From Jacaranda mimosifolia (Eukaryota; Streptophyta; Magnoliopsida; Lamiales; Bignoniaceae): a stretch of DNA of 64,000 nucleotides. Of this stretch, positions 32,627 to 45,300 are shown piece after piece. A program made the position numbers and the translations under genes. The notes under the pieces are model-generated. The model was not told where the DNA came from. It saw nothing but the letters and a program-made list of their open reading frames with translations, and did no database searches. Positions within the stretch are counted from its first letter, which is position 1. Every line of letters starts with the position of its first letter. Location: contig CM032126.1 of assembly GCA_018894105.1 (NCBI GenBank), positions 8,087,001 to 8,151,000 of the forward strand, read 5' to 3'.

Positions 32627-33511
32627 TATAAAGGAAAAGACACATAGCCCTTCTTAATTCATAACTAATATGCGCCCCATCAGAAGTTTGAATATTAATC
32701 TAATTTTATACTTAGATACAATATTTCAAATATAAATTTTTTATTGTATTTAATTAGTTATTGATATTTTCACGTACTGATCTGTTATTTATTTGATCGA
32801 TTCAGACCAACAAAATAAATAAATAAATTCACTTATTTAAGGTTTCTTTTAAAGTCAATAGTGCAACTAAGTGTGTAACTCCCAAACAAATGCCATTTGG
32901 TTAAGTGGAAGTCACACTAGGGTATATTTTTTACTATTTAAAAATAAAAATACATCACATTTAACACATTTTCATCCAATATTATTTTTATTTTTATTTT
33001 CAAAATACATTTCTCAATAACATATATATATATATATATTTTTTTCTCTATTTTATTATCACTATCTCTCTCTCTACTTACAACCTACTAAACTAATATA
33101 ATCATTATTTTTCCAACAATTTATCCAAATACAAACTTATTTTCAACTTATTTTTACTAATTACTTTTTCAAATTTTAAAAATAATAAAAATGGAAAACG
33201 AAAATGAAAATAAAATCAAACAGGGCCTACTAGTATTGATATTTGATTGGGTTCCTGTTATACGATACATCTCATTTCATTTTCAGATATTAATTATAAC
33301 TTTAAAAAACATTAATTACTATTGGAAAATATAATGGGTGTCAACATCACACCAACTCAAAATTTTCACGTACATAAAAAAATTGCGAAAATTGCATATT
33401 CCTCCTCAAAATGTTGGAAAATCAGATACGTAAGTGAAAGAAATGTCAGAGAAAAAAAAAAAAAAAAGGAGGACGTCAACATCCAGTTTCCCTCTTATTG
33501 CTTCTCATGTC

Positions 33512-33542
<31 letters not shown>

Positions 33543-35107
33543 AAAAAATATGATGTGAAAGTCGTTGTCCTACTGCCTTGTAAGTTGTAGGAGTGGACTT
33601 GAAAAATAATTTTGTTGAATCAATTATTTAAAAAGCAGCTTATGATGATATGAGCAACCCACGTCCTTATTTTAATAAATTGGAGCTAATAATTTAAACC
33701 CATAGAATGGGACAAATGAATCCTTGGAAATCACAAAGATTTACTATGTTGTATAATATAAAGTGTGGAATGATGATCTTACACATTTTTTTATCAAAAG
33801 TAAAGAGGCCCCTAAATGGAATTTTTCAATTTTTATTATATAATTTAATGTGAGAATATTAACTCTATAATTTATTTTCTCTTAAATATCTATTATGAGC
33901 TTATTTTAAATAAAATTTCCCATCCTAGTAGTTTCAAACACTTTTTTTTACACTATGTTTGGATTAAGAAAAATAGTGAGAAAAAAGAGAAGGAAAATGC
34001 AAATGTACAAACATTAAAGCATAGAGTTACGTCATTTAAAGAACTAAAAAGATTTTTCTTAACATTTTCTACATTAAAATCCTAGGACCAAACATAGGGT
34101 TAGTGTCTCATGGAATAATTAGCTCTCAACTTATGCCAAGTTGAAGATTATATTTGATTTTAAGCCCATAGAAAATGAATAAATAATTTGAGTTTGATTA
34201 AAAATGTAAAATACATGGGGGCAGGTGAGGATTGATTAGAAAAGAATGTTGACAAGGACTTTGAATTTTTATTTTCATTAACTAAAATTTGATGTCAGTT
34301 CAAAATTGACATTTAATAATAATAAAAAATAAAAGACAGAAGTTATTAGTATAGTGGTCATAACCTCAATAATTTAGGGGCCCCAAAAAGAAAATAGCAG
34401 AAGAATAGTAGCCTAACGCCTGGGAATTGGAGCTGGCGTGTGGTGGGGCCGGAGACAGCAACGGGCGCTTCAGGACCATTGATTATTATTGATGCTGAAG
34501 CCTGAAAGTGAGAACAATGAGTAATGGATTCAAATGCCATTTAAAATACACAAAATTAGCCTTATGCCATCATCATTTCATTTGACTTTTGTTGACAAGG
34601 ACTCCGAATTTTCATTTTATTTTAAAATTTTTAAAAATGAAAAAGACCCAACTAAATTTGAAATATATCGAGCACATTTTTGTTCGTGTTCGTGTTTTTT
34701 TTTTTTTTTTTTTTTTTTTTGGATATGCTAAATATGTATTAGAGATATGTTTTATGAATATTTTATTCACATCCAAAATAACATCAGATAATATTTTTTT
34801 TAAAAATATCCGTACATTATAAATTTTAGCAATGCGTTTGGGAGATCTCTTTTTTCCTCAAAGTAATTTAAGGATGCAATTCCAGAGAGTTAATTTAGTA
34901 CAATTGAGTACAGCACTATCTATATAAGAATGGGCCCTCAATTCAAGCATGCCTGATCTCATTGTTCAAATAGAATTCAAGTCTTATATGCTATCAAATT
35001 CGTACTTCAAATAAGACTAAATTTTTATACAAATAAGATTAAAAACTTAATTCAGATTAAAATCTAAGTCCTTCACCAGTAAAAAAAATTAACCCCCCAA
35101 ATTATGG
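30987..35107. other. AT-rich intergenic DNA with microsatellites and homopolymers
   Basis: No gene is supported in these 4.1 kb. Notable parts: three degenerate copies of a GAGGCCTNNAAA/TTTAGGCCT motif (31,978-32,180), an (AT)n tract near 32,605-32,631, another near 33,021-33,040, a run of 29 A near 33,512-33,540 and a T run near 34,697-34,721. Short Lys- or Phe-rich ORFs over the homopolymers are artefacts. A left target-site copy TATGG lies at 35,103-35,107. Confidence 0.6.
31978..32180. repeat. degenerate AGGCCT-type repeats
   Basis: Three loosely similar blocks share GAGGCCT/CTTC, AAATTAAAGGTCTTA or ACTAAAGACCTAA, and TTAGGCCTAAA or TTAGGTCTAGAA. They may be remains of a small inverted-repeat transposon. 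Weak support. Confidence 0.35.
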
Positions 35108-35830
35108 TGTAGCCGTATTAATTTTGAACAATTGAAGAGTGACATGTATAAAATAATATGCTAGTTATTAATTCAAAACTTTCTATTTATCTAGAAACTT
35201 ATTAAATTTAATTATAAAAAATAAATAGTTAATTTTAATTAATACTCTAATATTTAATTTATACTCAAATCAAATGTTGACATGTGCTAAAGATGAAGTG
35301 TCTATGTTTATAGATCAATCAAATCAAAGATGTTTGATATTATCTCTTGATAATTAATATTATCTTATCGAAAAAATAACTATTAAAGAAATTCAAGTCA
35401 ATTTGGAATTCTTCCCATCAAGTATCTATATAAAGGGGGTGATCAAAGCTCATTTTGCACACAACACAAATTCTAGCAAGTGAGAGAAACTTTGAAGGAG
35501 TTCAGCAATTCTTTCAAGCAAATTAAAGGAGATTTACGGTGTTCAAGGCATTCTTCGCGGAGCTCACTAAATTTTGGCATTTGATTCGAGATTAAGATGT
35601 GAATCCCTCGAATTGACGTTATTTCATATCAAATTCATAGAGATTCACAATATTCAAGGTATTCATCGTAAAGCTCATCAAATTTCAAAATCATATTTGG
35701 AAGGAAAGAATCAGAGGATTAGATTAGAAATTGAATTCACAATTTAATAAATTTCAATTTAATTTTATTTGTATAGATTTTTCTTGTCCTGTAATTTTAT
35801 TTATTTCAGACAAAGAAATTTATGCTTACA
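35108..35830 (+). repeat. 5' LTR of gag-only element
   Basis: It starts TGTAGCCGTATTAATTTTG and ends TTATGCTTACA. The TATA box is TATATAAA at about 35,427-35,434, followed by AAAGGGGGTGATCAAAGC. This is a standard plant LTR promoter layout, and the same box is at about 38,248 in the other LTR. Confidence 0.9.
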
Positions 35831-35899
35831 AATTTTGACACGCCCAGTGGGACCATATCTACCTCCCATCTCTTTCTTTCATCAAGACTGGAGTATCAA

Positions 35900-37060
35900 A
35901 TGGCTACCAACAAAACTGTAGGATTGAAATTGCTACCTCAAATTTCTCAAGTAGTGGAGCAAAAAGTGTTGGCATCATCACAAGAAGTATGTCCAAGAAG
36001 TTGCAATTATCTTCGGAGGTGGCTCCTTCACTTGCTGTAGAAAGGGTGTTGTCGCATTTTATTGATATGAATAAAGATGGTGGAGACCCAAAGGAAGAAT
36101 CTGCATCATCCATTCCTCACTCAATATCAAATTCCTCAAGCATGGCGACGGTGGTGGTGACAAGTGCTATAACCTTGGAGGAACAAATTGCAAATTTGAC
36201 GAGGGCTATTGAAGGACTCACAAAGTATGTCCAAGAGCGAGACTTTTAAATCTCCAAATTGATGAGCAAAATGGACAATCTTGATGCCAGTTGCATGGTG
36301 GAGAAACATATTGAGGCTCAGGACGAAGGCAAAGCATCCACAAGGAGACAATAAGTCAAAAATGAAGAGTTTGCAATATCAAAACTACAAGTTTCCACTG
36401 GACTAATTCCCATTGACCCATTGAAGGAGTTTATATGGGGACTATCAAATACAAGCTTAATGAAAGTTCTAAGTCATCTATACTTACTTCAAGACATATA
36501 CTCAAATGATTAACAACTTGAAGATGTCAATTGGTTACCAGCCCCTCAAAGTTTCAACAATTCGATGGTAAGGGCAACTCAAAGCAACACATGCCTCATT
36601 TCATTAATACTTGTTAAATTGATGGGACATATGGAGATCATTTGGTCAAGCAATTTGTTCGATCATTAGACAGCGATTTTTTGATTGGTATACTGACTTG
36701 GAGGCAGACTCTATCAATAGTTGGGGGCAACTAGAACAAGAGTTCCTCAATCATTTCTACAACACTCGAAGGACAATCAACATGATTGAACTCACCAACT
36801 TTCGCCAGTAAAAGGAAAAAACTATCATTGACTATATCAATAGATGGAGAAATTTGAGTCTTAACTGCAACGATCAATAGTTTGAGACTTAGCTATTGAG
36901 ATGTGTATTCAGGGAATGTATTGAAATCTTTGCTACATACTTCAAGGAATTAAACCAAAAACTTTTGAAGATTTGGCAACTTGTGCACATAATATTGAAA
37001 TGAGCATGGATTTTGATGAACAAGAAAATTCAAGTGATGTTGATGCTAATGAAAACGTTG
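35900..37060 (+). pseudogene. gag remnant of non-autonomous LTR element
   Basis: Frames in sequence show a start-like MATNKTVGLKLLPQIS (about 35,901), then SLAVERVLSHFIDMN, and ITLEEQIANLTRAIEGLTKY (coiled-coil-like). A Retrotrans_gag core follows near 36,560-36,960: FDGKGNSKQHMPHFINTC, DFFDWYTDLEADSINSWGQL, EQEFLNHFYNTRRT, MIELTNFRQ and IIDYINRWRNLSL. Frame changes and stops (for example TAA at 36,247 and near 36,352) break it. No protease follows. Confidence 0.75.
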
Positions 37061-37129
37061 AGGGTAGTTAACTTTCACCTCCAAATTCTAAGCGCTTCTT
37101 GATAAAAGTTTAAACTGTCAATAATGCTC

Positions 37130-37720
37130 CCATATAAAAGTATAAAATATCTAAAATTCTCAAGTCTCCAAGTCTTCAAATTCAAGATTCAAGTCTTCAA
37201 GTTTTCAAATCCAAAAATCAATTCAAGCCTTCAAGTCAAGGCTCATGTCTCTAAGTCTTCAAGTCCAATACTCAAATTTTCAAGTCTCCAAATCAAATAC
37301 TCATATCTTCAAGTTGTCAAGTCCAAAGCTCAAGTCTTCAAAGTCACCCTATGTGCTCCTTAATAAGAGCTTAAACTATTAATAAGGCTCCTAGATACGA
37401 GCATAAACTATCTAAATATTTAAAGTCTCCTCATGTGTTCCTTAATAAGAGCTTAAACTATCAATAACTTCTAAATACGAGCATAAACTATCTAAAATTT
37501 TTAAGTTAAAGTCTCCCCATGTAATACTTGATAAAAGTGTAAACTGTCTATTAAGTCAAACTTAAGTAAACTTCTTGACATGGGTATAAATTGTCAATCA
37601 AATTCAAGTGGACTCCTTGACACGAGTATAAAATGTCTATTCAAGTTAAATATGCTCCTTGACACATGAGCCTAAATTGCATGTTACTTCTGACCTGCAT
37701 GAGTATAAACTGTGTATAGT
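37130..37720 (+). repeat. repeat-rich 3' interior of gag-only element
   Basis: From 37,150 to 37,345 words such as CAAGTCTTCAAG, CAAGTCTCCAA and CAAGTTTTCAA follow each other with irregular spacing. From 37,360 to 37,720 a second degenerate unit recurs about six times: CTCCTTGACACGAGTATAAA followed by CTGTCTAT or similar, at steps of roughly 55-85 bp. The ORF at 37,124 is a product of this repeat. This occupies the place where pol lies in autonomous elements. Confidence 0.7.
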
Positions 37721-37930
37721 ACCCCCTTCAAAAGGATATTTACTTTGAATTATGTTATGACTTGACCCTTTTATTGGACACCATAACTCGAAAAATGCTT
37801 AGAAGATGTTCTTGTCGCAAACATATGTGAAAAAATTGGGAGAAAAAAGAAAAATTCTCAAATACTTCAAGTTTTGCCTCTTTCATAGATGATTGATACA
37901 TCTTTCACCAAACCTTGAAGTGGGGACATT

Positions 37931-38641
37931 TGTAGACGTATTAATTTTGCCCGATTGGAGAGTGACACGTATAAAATAATTTGCTAGTTATTAATTCAAA
38001 AAAATTCATTTATCTTGGAATTTATTAAATTTAATTCTAAAATATAAATAGTTTATTTTAATTAATATTCTAGTATTTATTTTATACTCAAATCAAATAC
38101 TGATAGATTTCAAAGATGAAGTATCATGTCTATAGACCAATCAAATAAAAAATATTTGATATTATCTTTTGATATTTGATATTATATTATCAAAGAGATA
38201 ACCATTAAAGAAGTTTAAGTCAATATGAAATTCTTCCATCAAGCATCTATATAAAGGGGGTGACCAAAGCTTATTCTACACATAACATAAATTTCAATAA
38301 GTGAGAGAAACTTTGAAGGAATTCAGCAATTCTCTCAAGCAAATTAAAGGAGATTCACGATGTTTAAAGCGTTCTTCGCGAAGCTCACTAAATTTTGGCG
38401 TTTGATTCTAGATCAAGGTGCGAAACCCTCAAATTGACGTTATTTCAAATCAAATTCAAGGAGATCCACGATGTTCAAGGCATTTATCGCGAAACTCATC
38501 AAGATATTTGGAAGAGAAGAATTAGAGAATTAAATTAGAGATTGAATCCACAATTTGATAAATTTCAATTTAATTTTATTTGTATAGATTTTTCTTAACT
38601 TTTAATTTTATTCATTATAGACAAAGAAATTTGCGTTTACA
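37931..38641 (+). repeat. 3' LTR of gag-only element
   Basis: It starts TGTAGACGTATTAATTTTG and ends TTGCGTTTACA; length 711 bp. It differs from the left LTR by small indels and many substitutions, so the copy is old. Confidence 0.9.
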
Positions 38642-39828
38642 TATGACTTATATAAGATAATATAAAGGTAGATCTTTATTATAAGTTCTTTTCTTTCATT
38701 AATATTTTTTTAATTTCTTCCAATTCCAACCTAAGTATTGAAAGGTGCTCACGGCCTCCACCCATAGTCCCATATTGGCGTCTGTGAGGGCAAGTATCAT
38801 CGCCAAGAAATATTCTTTATGTGAGAGAACTTTTTCAGAGCAATTATTAATGCTCCATATAGAAAAAACAAAGAAAGCGTCTTTGTTTTCATCACATCCT
38901 ATTAACAACTTTAAATATAGAAGTACTTTTTGGCATAAAGTTGTTAATTCAAAGAACTCAAATCTCTTAAAAAAATAATTCAAAATGATTCTGCTAAAGA
39001 TAGTGGGAGGAAACTTTCAACCTGGAGATTGCAGAACAAGATGTTCAAAATCATTTTGTGATTCTAGCATATGTTTGTGTATGTTTATATATACTATATA
39101 TATGTATATATATATATATATGAGTCTCTCATCTTTTCCTTTTGGCAAAAGAATAATATCTTTAAAGAGTTAAAGATTTGGTAAAAAGCAGAATGTGGAT
39201 ACAAAGGGGCACATTCGTAATTACCCACAGAACAGCACAACCCTGTGAGTGAGAATTCAGCAGCACCTAGATCTCTTTCCATGCCAAAGCCCATGGCCCC
39301 CACCAAAGTGGGCTTTGTCTCGATAGTCCAAAAAATGGAAGAAACATGAAAATGAATTGGGGGGCCCACAAAACAACGTAATAACTACGCCTTCTAAGGA
39401 AATGCCACGTACACCATCACCGGCGACGTCAACTCACCGGAATCTTGGGATGAGTCAGATAACGGGGATGTGGGCCCGATCTTGGATCGGGTCCCAATCA
39501 TTGGACATGGACGTTACTTAAAATATTGCCCCCCACTGACAAGTGACATTTTATAAAATGACTTTGGAATCCAATTAAATAATAGAATAAAGTGGTTCAA
39601 TTATGCATTATGCTCCATTAAATCATCAAAATACAAGTATATATTTTTTCCTATGTTCAAACCAAACCATGGGCTTAGTCTAACAACTCCATCAAACATA
39701 ATTTGGGAAGCCCCTTAAAAGAGCCCTTTCTCAGGGATGAGTTGAGAGATCTCAAAGAATCAAGCTCCCCAATTCTCTCTGCCACAAAACTTGGCCACCA
39801 AGTAGAAAGAAATAGTATTTAGCTAGCC
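38642..39828. other. upstream region of the FLZ gene
   Basis: No coding motif is visible up to 39,250, apart from a 94-codon minus-strand ORF (38,983-38,699) without recognisable domains. A (TA)n tract lies at about 39,098-39,120. From 39,240 the base composition is less AT-rich and C-rich words appear, which may be the promoter and 5' leader of the gene starting at 39,829. I could not pick a convincing TATA box. Confidence 0.5.
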
Positions 39829-40799
39829 ATGTTGGGCAAGAAATCGAGGCCGATGATCGGAATTCTCACCGGATCATTGGTTTCCGGCAATAGAACCGGG
39901 CTTGTGGATGTTGCCTCTAGTCCAAGAAGTCATGTTGAGTCCAAGAATCAGTCCCCAAAAGGGCTTAAAAGTTTTGATTTTGGTGGGGTGGGGCTAGGCA
40001 TAGTGGCGGCCCTTGAAACTTCCGGCGAGGGCCGGAGTGAAATTCCGACCAATAAGGCGTTATTTAGCCGGAATTTGAGCCGATCCAACCCCATTCCGGT
40101 GACTTCACAGAAGAATTCGTCTAGAAATAGAGAGTGTTTAGATGAAATGGAGAGGGAGAGTTTGGAGGAGTATACTATTGTGACACGCCATGTTCCAAAC
40201 AAGTCCTACTCTAAGGTGTACTTTGATGGCAGAAGGGGCGATGATAGGAGCCCTTTCAGGATACAAAGCAGCAAAAAGAAGAGCAACCGGGCCAGCGTTT
40301 TTCACATATCTCCGGCAAGATTTGGGGAGGCTACCAGAATTCCAGCCTCCGATTTTCTCAGCTCGTGCCACTTGTGCCAGAAGAAACTCCAAGGCGAAGA
40401 CATATACATGTACAGGTACATTGGAAAATTGCCTTTTCTTGGTTCTTGAATATCTAACAAGGTTTAGTTTGCATAAGATGAATAGATTTATAGAAAAAGG
40501 GTGGTTCTCATTCCTGTTCCATTTTCTTAGGAATTTCTCCAAGCAAGACTTCAATTCTTGCAAAAATTTTAGTGTATTCATGATTTTTGCAAGTAGAAAT
40601 CTTGATGCTGATGATGGTTTTGTACATGGGAAATTGCAGGGGAGAGAAAGCATTCTGCAGCACAGAGTGCAGATACAGGCAAATAGTGATGGATGAGCGC
40701 AAAGAAAAGTGCAGCTCGGAAGCGCCCAGGCCTGTCGATGTTTCCACATCGCCTTACGCTAACGATCAGATCTTCGCCACCGGAATTCTGGCAATTTAG
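39829..40799 (+). CDS. FCS-like zinc finger (FLZ, DUF581) protein, two exons
   Basis: Exon 1 is 39,829-40,415 and exon 2 is 40,640-40,799, joined across a 224-bp GT-AG intron (ACAG/GTACAT ... TTGCAG/GGGAG). Together they give 248 residues and a TAG stop. The N-terminus MLGKKSRPMIGILTGSL is typical of FLZ proteins. The FLZ domain at about residues 176-220 has Cys180 and Cys183 (SSCHLCQKKL), then FCSTECR with Cys202 and Cys206, matching C-X2-C...FCS-X2-CR. The intron splits the finger, as is usual in this family. FLZ proteins act as adaptors that bind SnRK1 kinase subunits in sugar, energy and stress signalling. The exact paralogue was not determined. The gene is convergent with the UBP1-like gene and has no visible lesion. 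Confidence 0.92.
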
Positions 40800-42333
40800 T
40801 CTCATCGTATAAATAAATGGAAAAGTTATTATCCAGCCATGCCAATATAACGAGTAGAGCAAATATATATCCATATACTCCGGAATATAACAACTTTATA
40901 CATATGAGAAACAGCTCATTAATCTCGCTGTTTCTCTCTCTCTCTCTCTCTCTCTCTCCTTAAACCAATTGTGCTTGAATATGATCTTTGATAATCACAA
41001 TGATTGTGATCAAGTTTCTAGCAATACTTTGGTAAGGGAGCACAAATTTTCTTGCCGATGAAAAGGGGAAAAACGGTTAGTTTCATGTTATATGAACTTG
41101 ACATGTAACCAAAGCGGTGCAATACTTTGCCGATGAAAGGAAAAAAATTGATTTAGTATAAACTTGACATTAACTTTGTGTTTGGTATAAGAATTTTTAT
41201 AAGGAAAAGAAATAAAATGTTAAGGAAAATAATTTTAATTATTTGATTGGTAAAAGAAAAAGAAAACTTGAAGAAAAAAATTGGAAAAATGAGAGGAGCT
41301 TATGCATCTCCCTCTAACTCTTCAAGACTTTCATTACAGTTAATTTTTTTATTCATCTCCTCTTATTTTTCTTAAACAGCCAAATAAATTTAAATTTTTA
41401 TTTTTCTTTTCCCTAACATTTTTCATTCTCCACCAAAATCTTTAAATCAAATAAAGTATAAAGTGATGAAAATGGTAAAAATAAAAATGGTTGGTTTCAC
41501 TTTATATAAACTTGACATATATTTATAAAGTGGAAGATGAAATACCAATTAAAATAAAAAATGAAATTAGTTACTAGATGGAATACACCATAAATGCAAG
41601 AAAGATGAAAGATGATGCTTTTCATTTTTACTTTCTTACACCAAAATCTCTGAGATAAAGAGTATTTGCAGTACAAGACTTTGGAAAAAAGGATTCAAAC
41701 AGGTATTGACTAAAATGTCATCAAACACCTAATTACCATAGCCAACAGACAACAAAATAAACACTGTATATAAACTTGAACTTCCATGCAATGAAAGGTA
41801 CCAATAAGCATGCCATTACAACCTTGAACCCTAAAATATCAACCAATGGCTTCTTCCAAGTCTTTCTGATTTATTTTGGACTCAGATGTCCACTTATCGT
41901 ATTCGTTTCACACGGGAAACAGGATATGATTGAGGCACCGAGAAGATAAGACACACTCAGAAGGTATAAACAGACGAGTAGCAAGATCATCCCACAAAAG
42001 ATTTGACTTAAAATATCATGTCCAAAAATTTCTATAGCCAGACAAATTAGATGAAAGTAGTAAGCGCTTTATAATGATAATAGTATTTTACAAGGGCAGA
42101 AAATCATTTCAACAAACTCCGGTTTGGGGTACCCCAGAACTGCAGTGGCCAAGCTTTTTCATCTTCCCCACTTGAAAAACTAGGATACAAGCTATTTTAT
42201 GCTAGAAGCGGGACATTATAGAGGGGGCATGGTTAATACTTCATGGAAGAGAAAAGGTTGCAGAGTAAAAGATGAAAGAAGACAACTTTTATACTTAATT
42301 CCAGCATGCGAAGCAGCAATAGGAGTTTCTATA
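40800..42333. other. intergenic region between two convergent genes
   Basis: It holds the 3' UTRs of both genes. AATAAATGG at about 40,811 is a possible poly(A) signal for the FLZ gene. A (TC)13 microsatellite lies at 40,933-40,958. The interval 41,000-41,780 is AT-rich with no coding motif. Bases 42,100-42,333 probably belong to the 3' UTR of the minus-strand gene. Confidence 0.6.
40933..40958. repeat. (TC)13 microsatellite
   Basis: An unbroken TC dinucleotide run of 26 bases lies about 135 bp past the FLZ stop codon, probably in or near its 3' UTR. Confidence 0.9.
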
Positions 42334-45300
42334 TTACTGGTAGTAAATAGGTGGCTGGGTTGTAGCAATGCTTGAATATCCACTGTCATATATCGCCTGA
42401 CTGGGAGCACCAAGTCGACCTTGCGGATGTATCAGAGCTTGCGCACCAATTTTACTCAAAGCAAGCTGCCTTTCGTACGCAGCAAGATCAGCAGCTGAAA
42501 AACCTGGCAGATGTGCCACTGCTGGTGGAGGTAGTGGGGCTGAACTGGTTCCTGGAGGAGTAGGCTTGCTACCCCATGAGCACTAGGAAAGAAACACCTA
42601 TTGGTTAGATCGCATTATTATAGTTTAAAATACATAATAAATTCAGATATGCTAAACATGAAAAAAGTGGTGGTAAAACATCAAAGAGATGAAAACAAAA
42701 AGAAAATGGAAAATTTTGTTACAAAGTTGCCCATAAATATAATGAGAATGAGTTCCTTTAAACCAATGATTATTAAATGTTGATGACACATTTGGAACAC
42801 AAAGAAGATCATTATTTCTATATAATGCAGCTCTATAAAGTGGTTAATGAAAATGATAACATCGAGCTAAATAACTAGATAAATAGATAGCATCTTTGGT
42901 GAAATATGATACCACCACAACACAACTCATCCCCTTCCCTCTCAATACAAATCTGGGAGGTAAAATTCCAAGGAAAGGAGGAGGAGGAGGAAAAAAGAAA
43001 AATCAAAAATACAGAAAACACTACTCCCATAATTACTTCTTAGGAAGGTCCAACTTCAACCCAACTTGCCCATGAATCAACATCCTAGTTTTTAAATTAT
43101 TTCTGAAGTCCTAACATAAAAATGTATCTTCTTTCCCTTTGAGTTAATGAACCACAGTTAACTGTCTAATAACCTTTAGACCTATACTTATAAGTCATAA
43201 TAGCATCATATTGAAGTCAATTGTATTTTTCGACTAGGTAATCTCAAACCTTATCTTTAATCTAGACTAAATCATTAAAAAAATAAAAATAATACTGTCC
43301 AGATTTAAAAAATAACTAAAGGTTTCATATATGAGAAATTGATTTCTGGATGAATTTTATTAGTTTAATGTCATGTCTGTTGTCTAATTTCTCCAGAATA
43401 GTAGAATCTTCTAGGAATGATTTCTTCTCCATTCAACTTATAGGACCATTACAAGAATTAAAATATCAAGAAAAAGAGGGGTTTTCTGGGGGGGGGGGGG
43501 GGTGTGTGGTTATGGGATTTAGTGGTCAATTGATGTTCAAGGAATGAATGGATACAGCAGCAGGATATACTTCAGGCCTCCATATTAGACTTATTATAAA
43601 ATACTTCTAGAAAGTATAGCTCAGGAAATTGTCCTAAATGAAATGAATAAAAATTACATGTCCTCATTGATAGAAAGCATCGAGATTAGGATTGATGAAA
43701 TGAAACATAATGCTTAATGAAAACCCCACTGCTCTCATTTGGAACAATAGATTAGCATCAAACTACTTATACTACCTGACTAAGTCAATGGTGAAGCATC
43801 CCCACCAAGCACAAAGTTAATAAACCACAGCATATAATTGAACTCAGGAACACAAGGCACAATTGCATGTATTCATAACTTCAGAGTTTAATGTACAATG
43901 ATAGAATACAACTAGCAGCAGCAAGATTGCCTAGACTCAGTTCATCACAGTAATGGGATTGATACGCAAATTGGAAAAGAGAATAATAGAAAGCAGTATT
44001 CATTTGCAGACAGATTACGGACACATGGCATGCCTAAAAACCCAATATCTCACTTTACTCGAAATTTGATTTTAATAGCAATTTAAAGCACAGCTATTTA
44101 AATTGCAGATGTACCTTAAGCGGTTTGCCAAAAAAGATTCGGGCATTTCCCATCTGGATGGCACAGGCTGCTTCAGCATGGCTGCTGTACCTTATGAAGC
44201 CAAAGCCTTTGTCTCGTTGGATGCGGACATCTTCAATTGTTCCAACTCCAAGTGCATGGAAATGACGATGGAGATCGACTGATGTGACCTGAAATATAAT
44301 GGTGTAAACCATACGAATAGAACCAAGTCCACTCTTCTACTCCCAAACTCTAACAGGAAAAATTCCTTGAGGAAAACGAAAATCCAAAGAAAGAAAATGG
44401 ATACAGCAGGAAAACACAATCATCATACAGAAGGAAAATGTTGATTAATAAATGGAAAAAAAAATGAGTGATGCTGCTTAATGCGTCTCCAAACACAAAA
44501 CTACCTGGTTAATTGAAGTTCAAAAAACTAGGAAAGGCGTGAAAAGTAGAATACCAAGATGAAAAAACATATTCCAACTACTAGACTAGACTAGTAGTTG
44601 AGTGCTCCTCAAAGGGATAGAAATGAAAACAGTTTGTCTGCTAAAAACAGAGTTGAGAAAGAGCTGCAGGCAATTTCAAATTCATGGTTTTTCCAAAATA
44701 AGAATTGATAAAGTCTCGCTTTAATTTTATTGCAAATGGACCAGGTTATCATTTAGTGGCATTCCAGCACAGAGTTAGCAGGTTTTCATGAAACAATATC
44801 TTGTAAGATTAGGTTAAATATATACTCACTTCAGGAGCAAGATTGCCAACATAGACAGTGGTATACTGCAGATTATTTTCTGGGGCATCTTCATTCCTCT
44901 TTTCTTGACTATCTTCTGCAATACAATTGATGAGAAAAAGTTTTAAGACATCTAACAAGGCAATCTATCTAATGCAAGCAGTAGTCAATTTCTAAAATTA
45001 ATCTTGTAGTACAGTCTTCTTGATAAAACATCAGTTTCAAATTAGAAAATATTCTATGACACGCAGAGCTCAATTTACAGCAATGATAACATATAGTAAA
45101 CAATAAACCTGATGTTCCATTTGTTAATTCCACAATGTTTTTTGAATCAGAACTCTGCTGGTCATCACCGAGACCAGCACCTTTTGTAGCCCAATTGCAA
45201 CGAATTTGTCTGCTTCCAAGCCACTTCCCTGTAATTTAAGAATGGAAGAATTTCATTGCTCAATGCATCAACCACACCCAACTCATTGGAATCCTAAAGA

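Larger units (their letters stand above)
35108..38641 (+). mobile_element. non-autonomous LTR retrotransposon with gag remnants only
   Basis: LTRs of 723 bp (35,108-35,830) and 711 bp (37,931-38,641) begin TGTAG and end TTACA, with matching inner sequence. The primer-like site AATTTTGACACGCCCAGTGG follows the left LTR and GAAGTGGGGACATT precedes the right one. Flanks TATGG (35,103-35,107) and TATGA (38,642-38,646) agree in four of five bases as a target duplication. Only gag-like sequence is present; there is no protease, RT or integrase. The rest of the 2.1-kb interior is filled with repeats. Such an element would depend on enzymes from a related full-length element. Confidence 0.9.

Noticed and set aside
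33322..33558. 78-codon Lys-rich ORF
   Set aside because: It is produced by poly-A runs and has no conserved features.
38699..38983. 94-codon minus-strand ORF upstream of the FLZ gene
   Set aside because: No domain or family pattern recognised; length is compatible with chance in this composition. A decayed transposase fragment cannot be excluded.
42372..42563. Plus-strand 63-codon ORF
   Set aside because: Shadow of the last exon of the UBP1-like gene on the minus strand.
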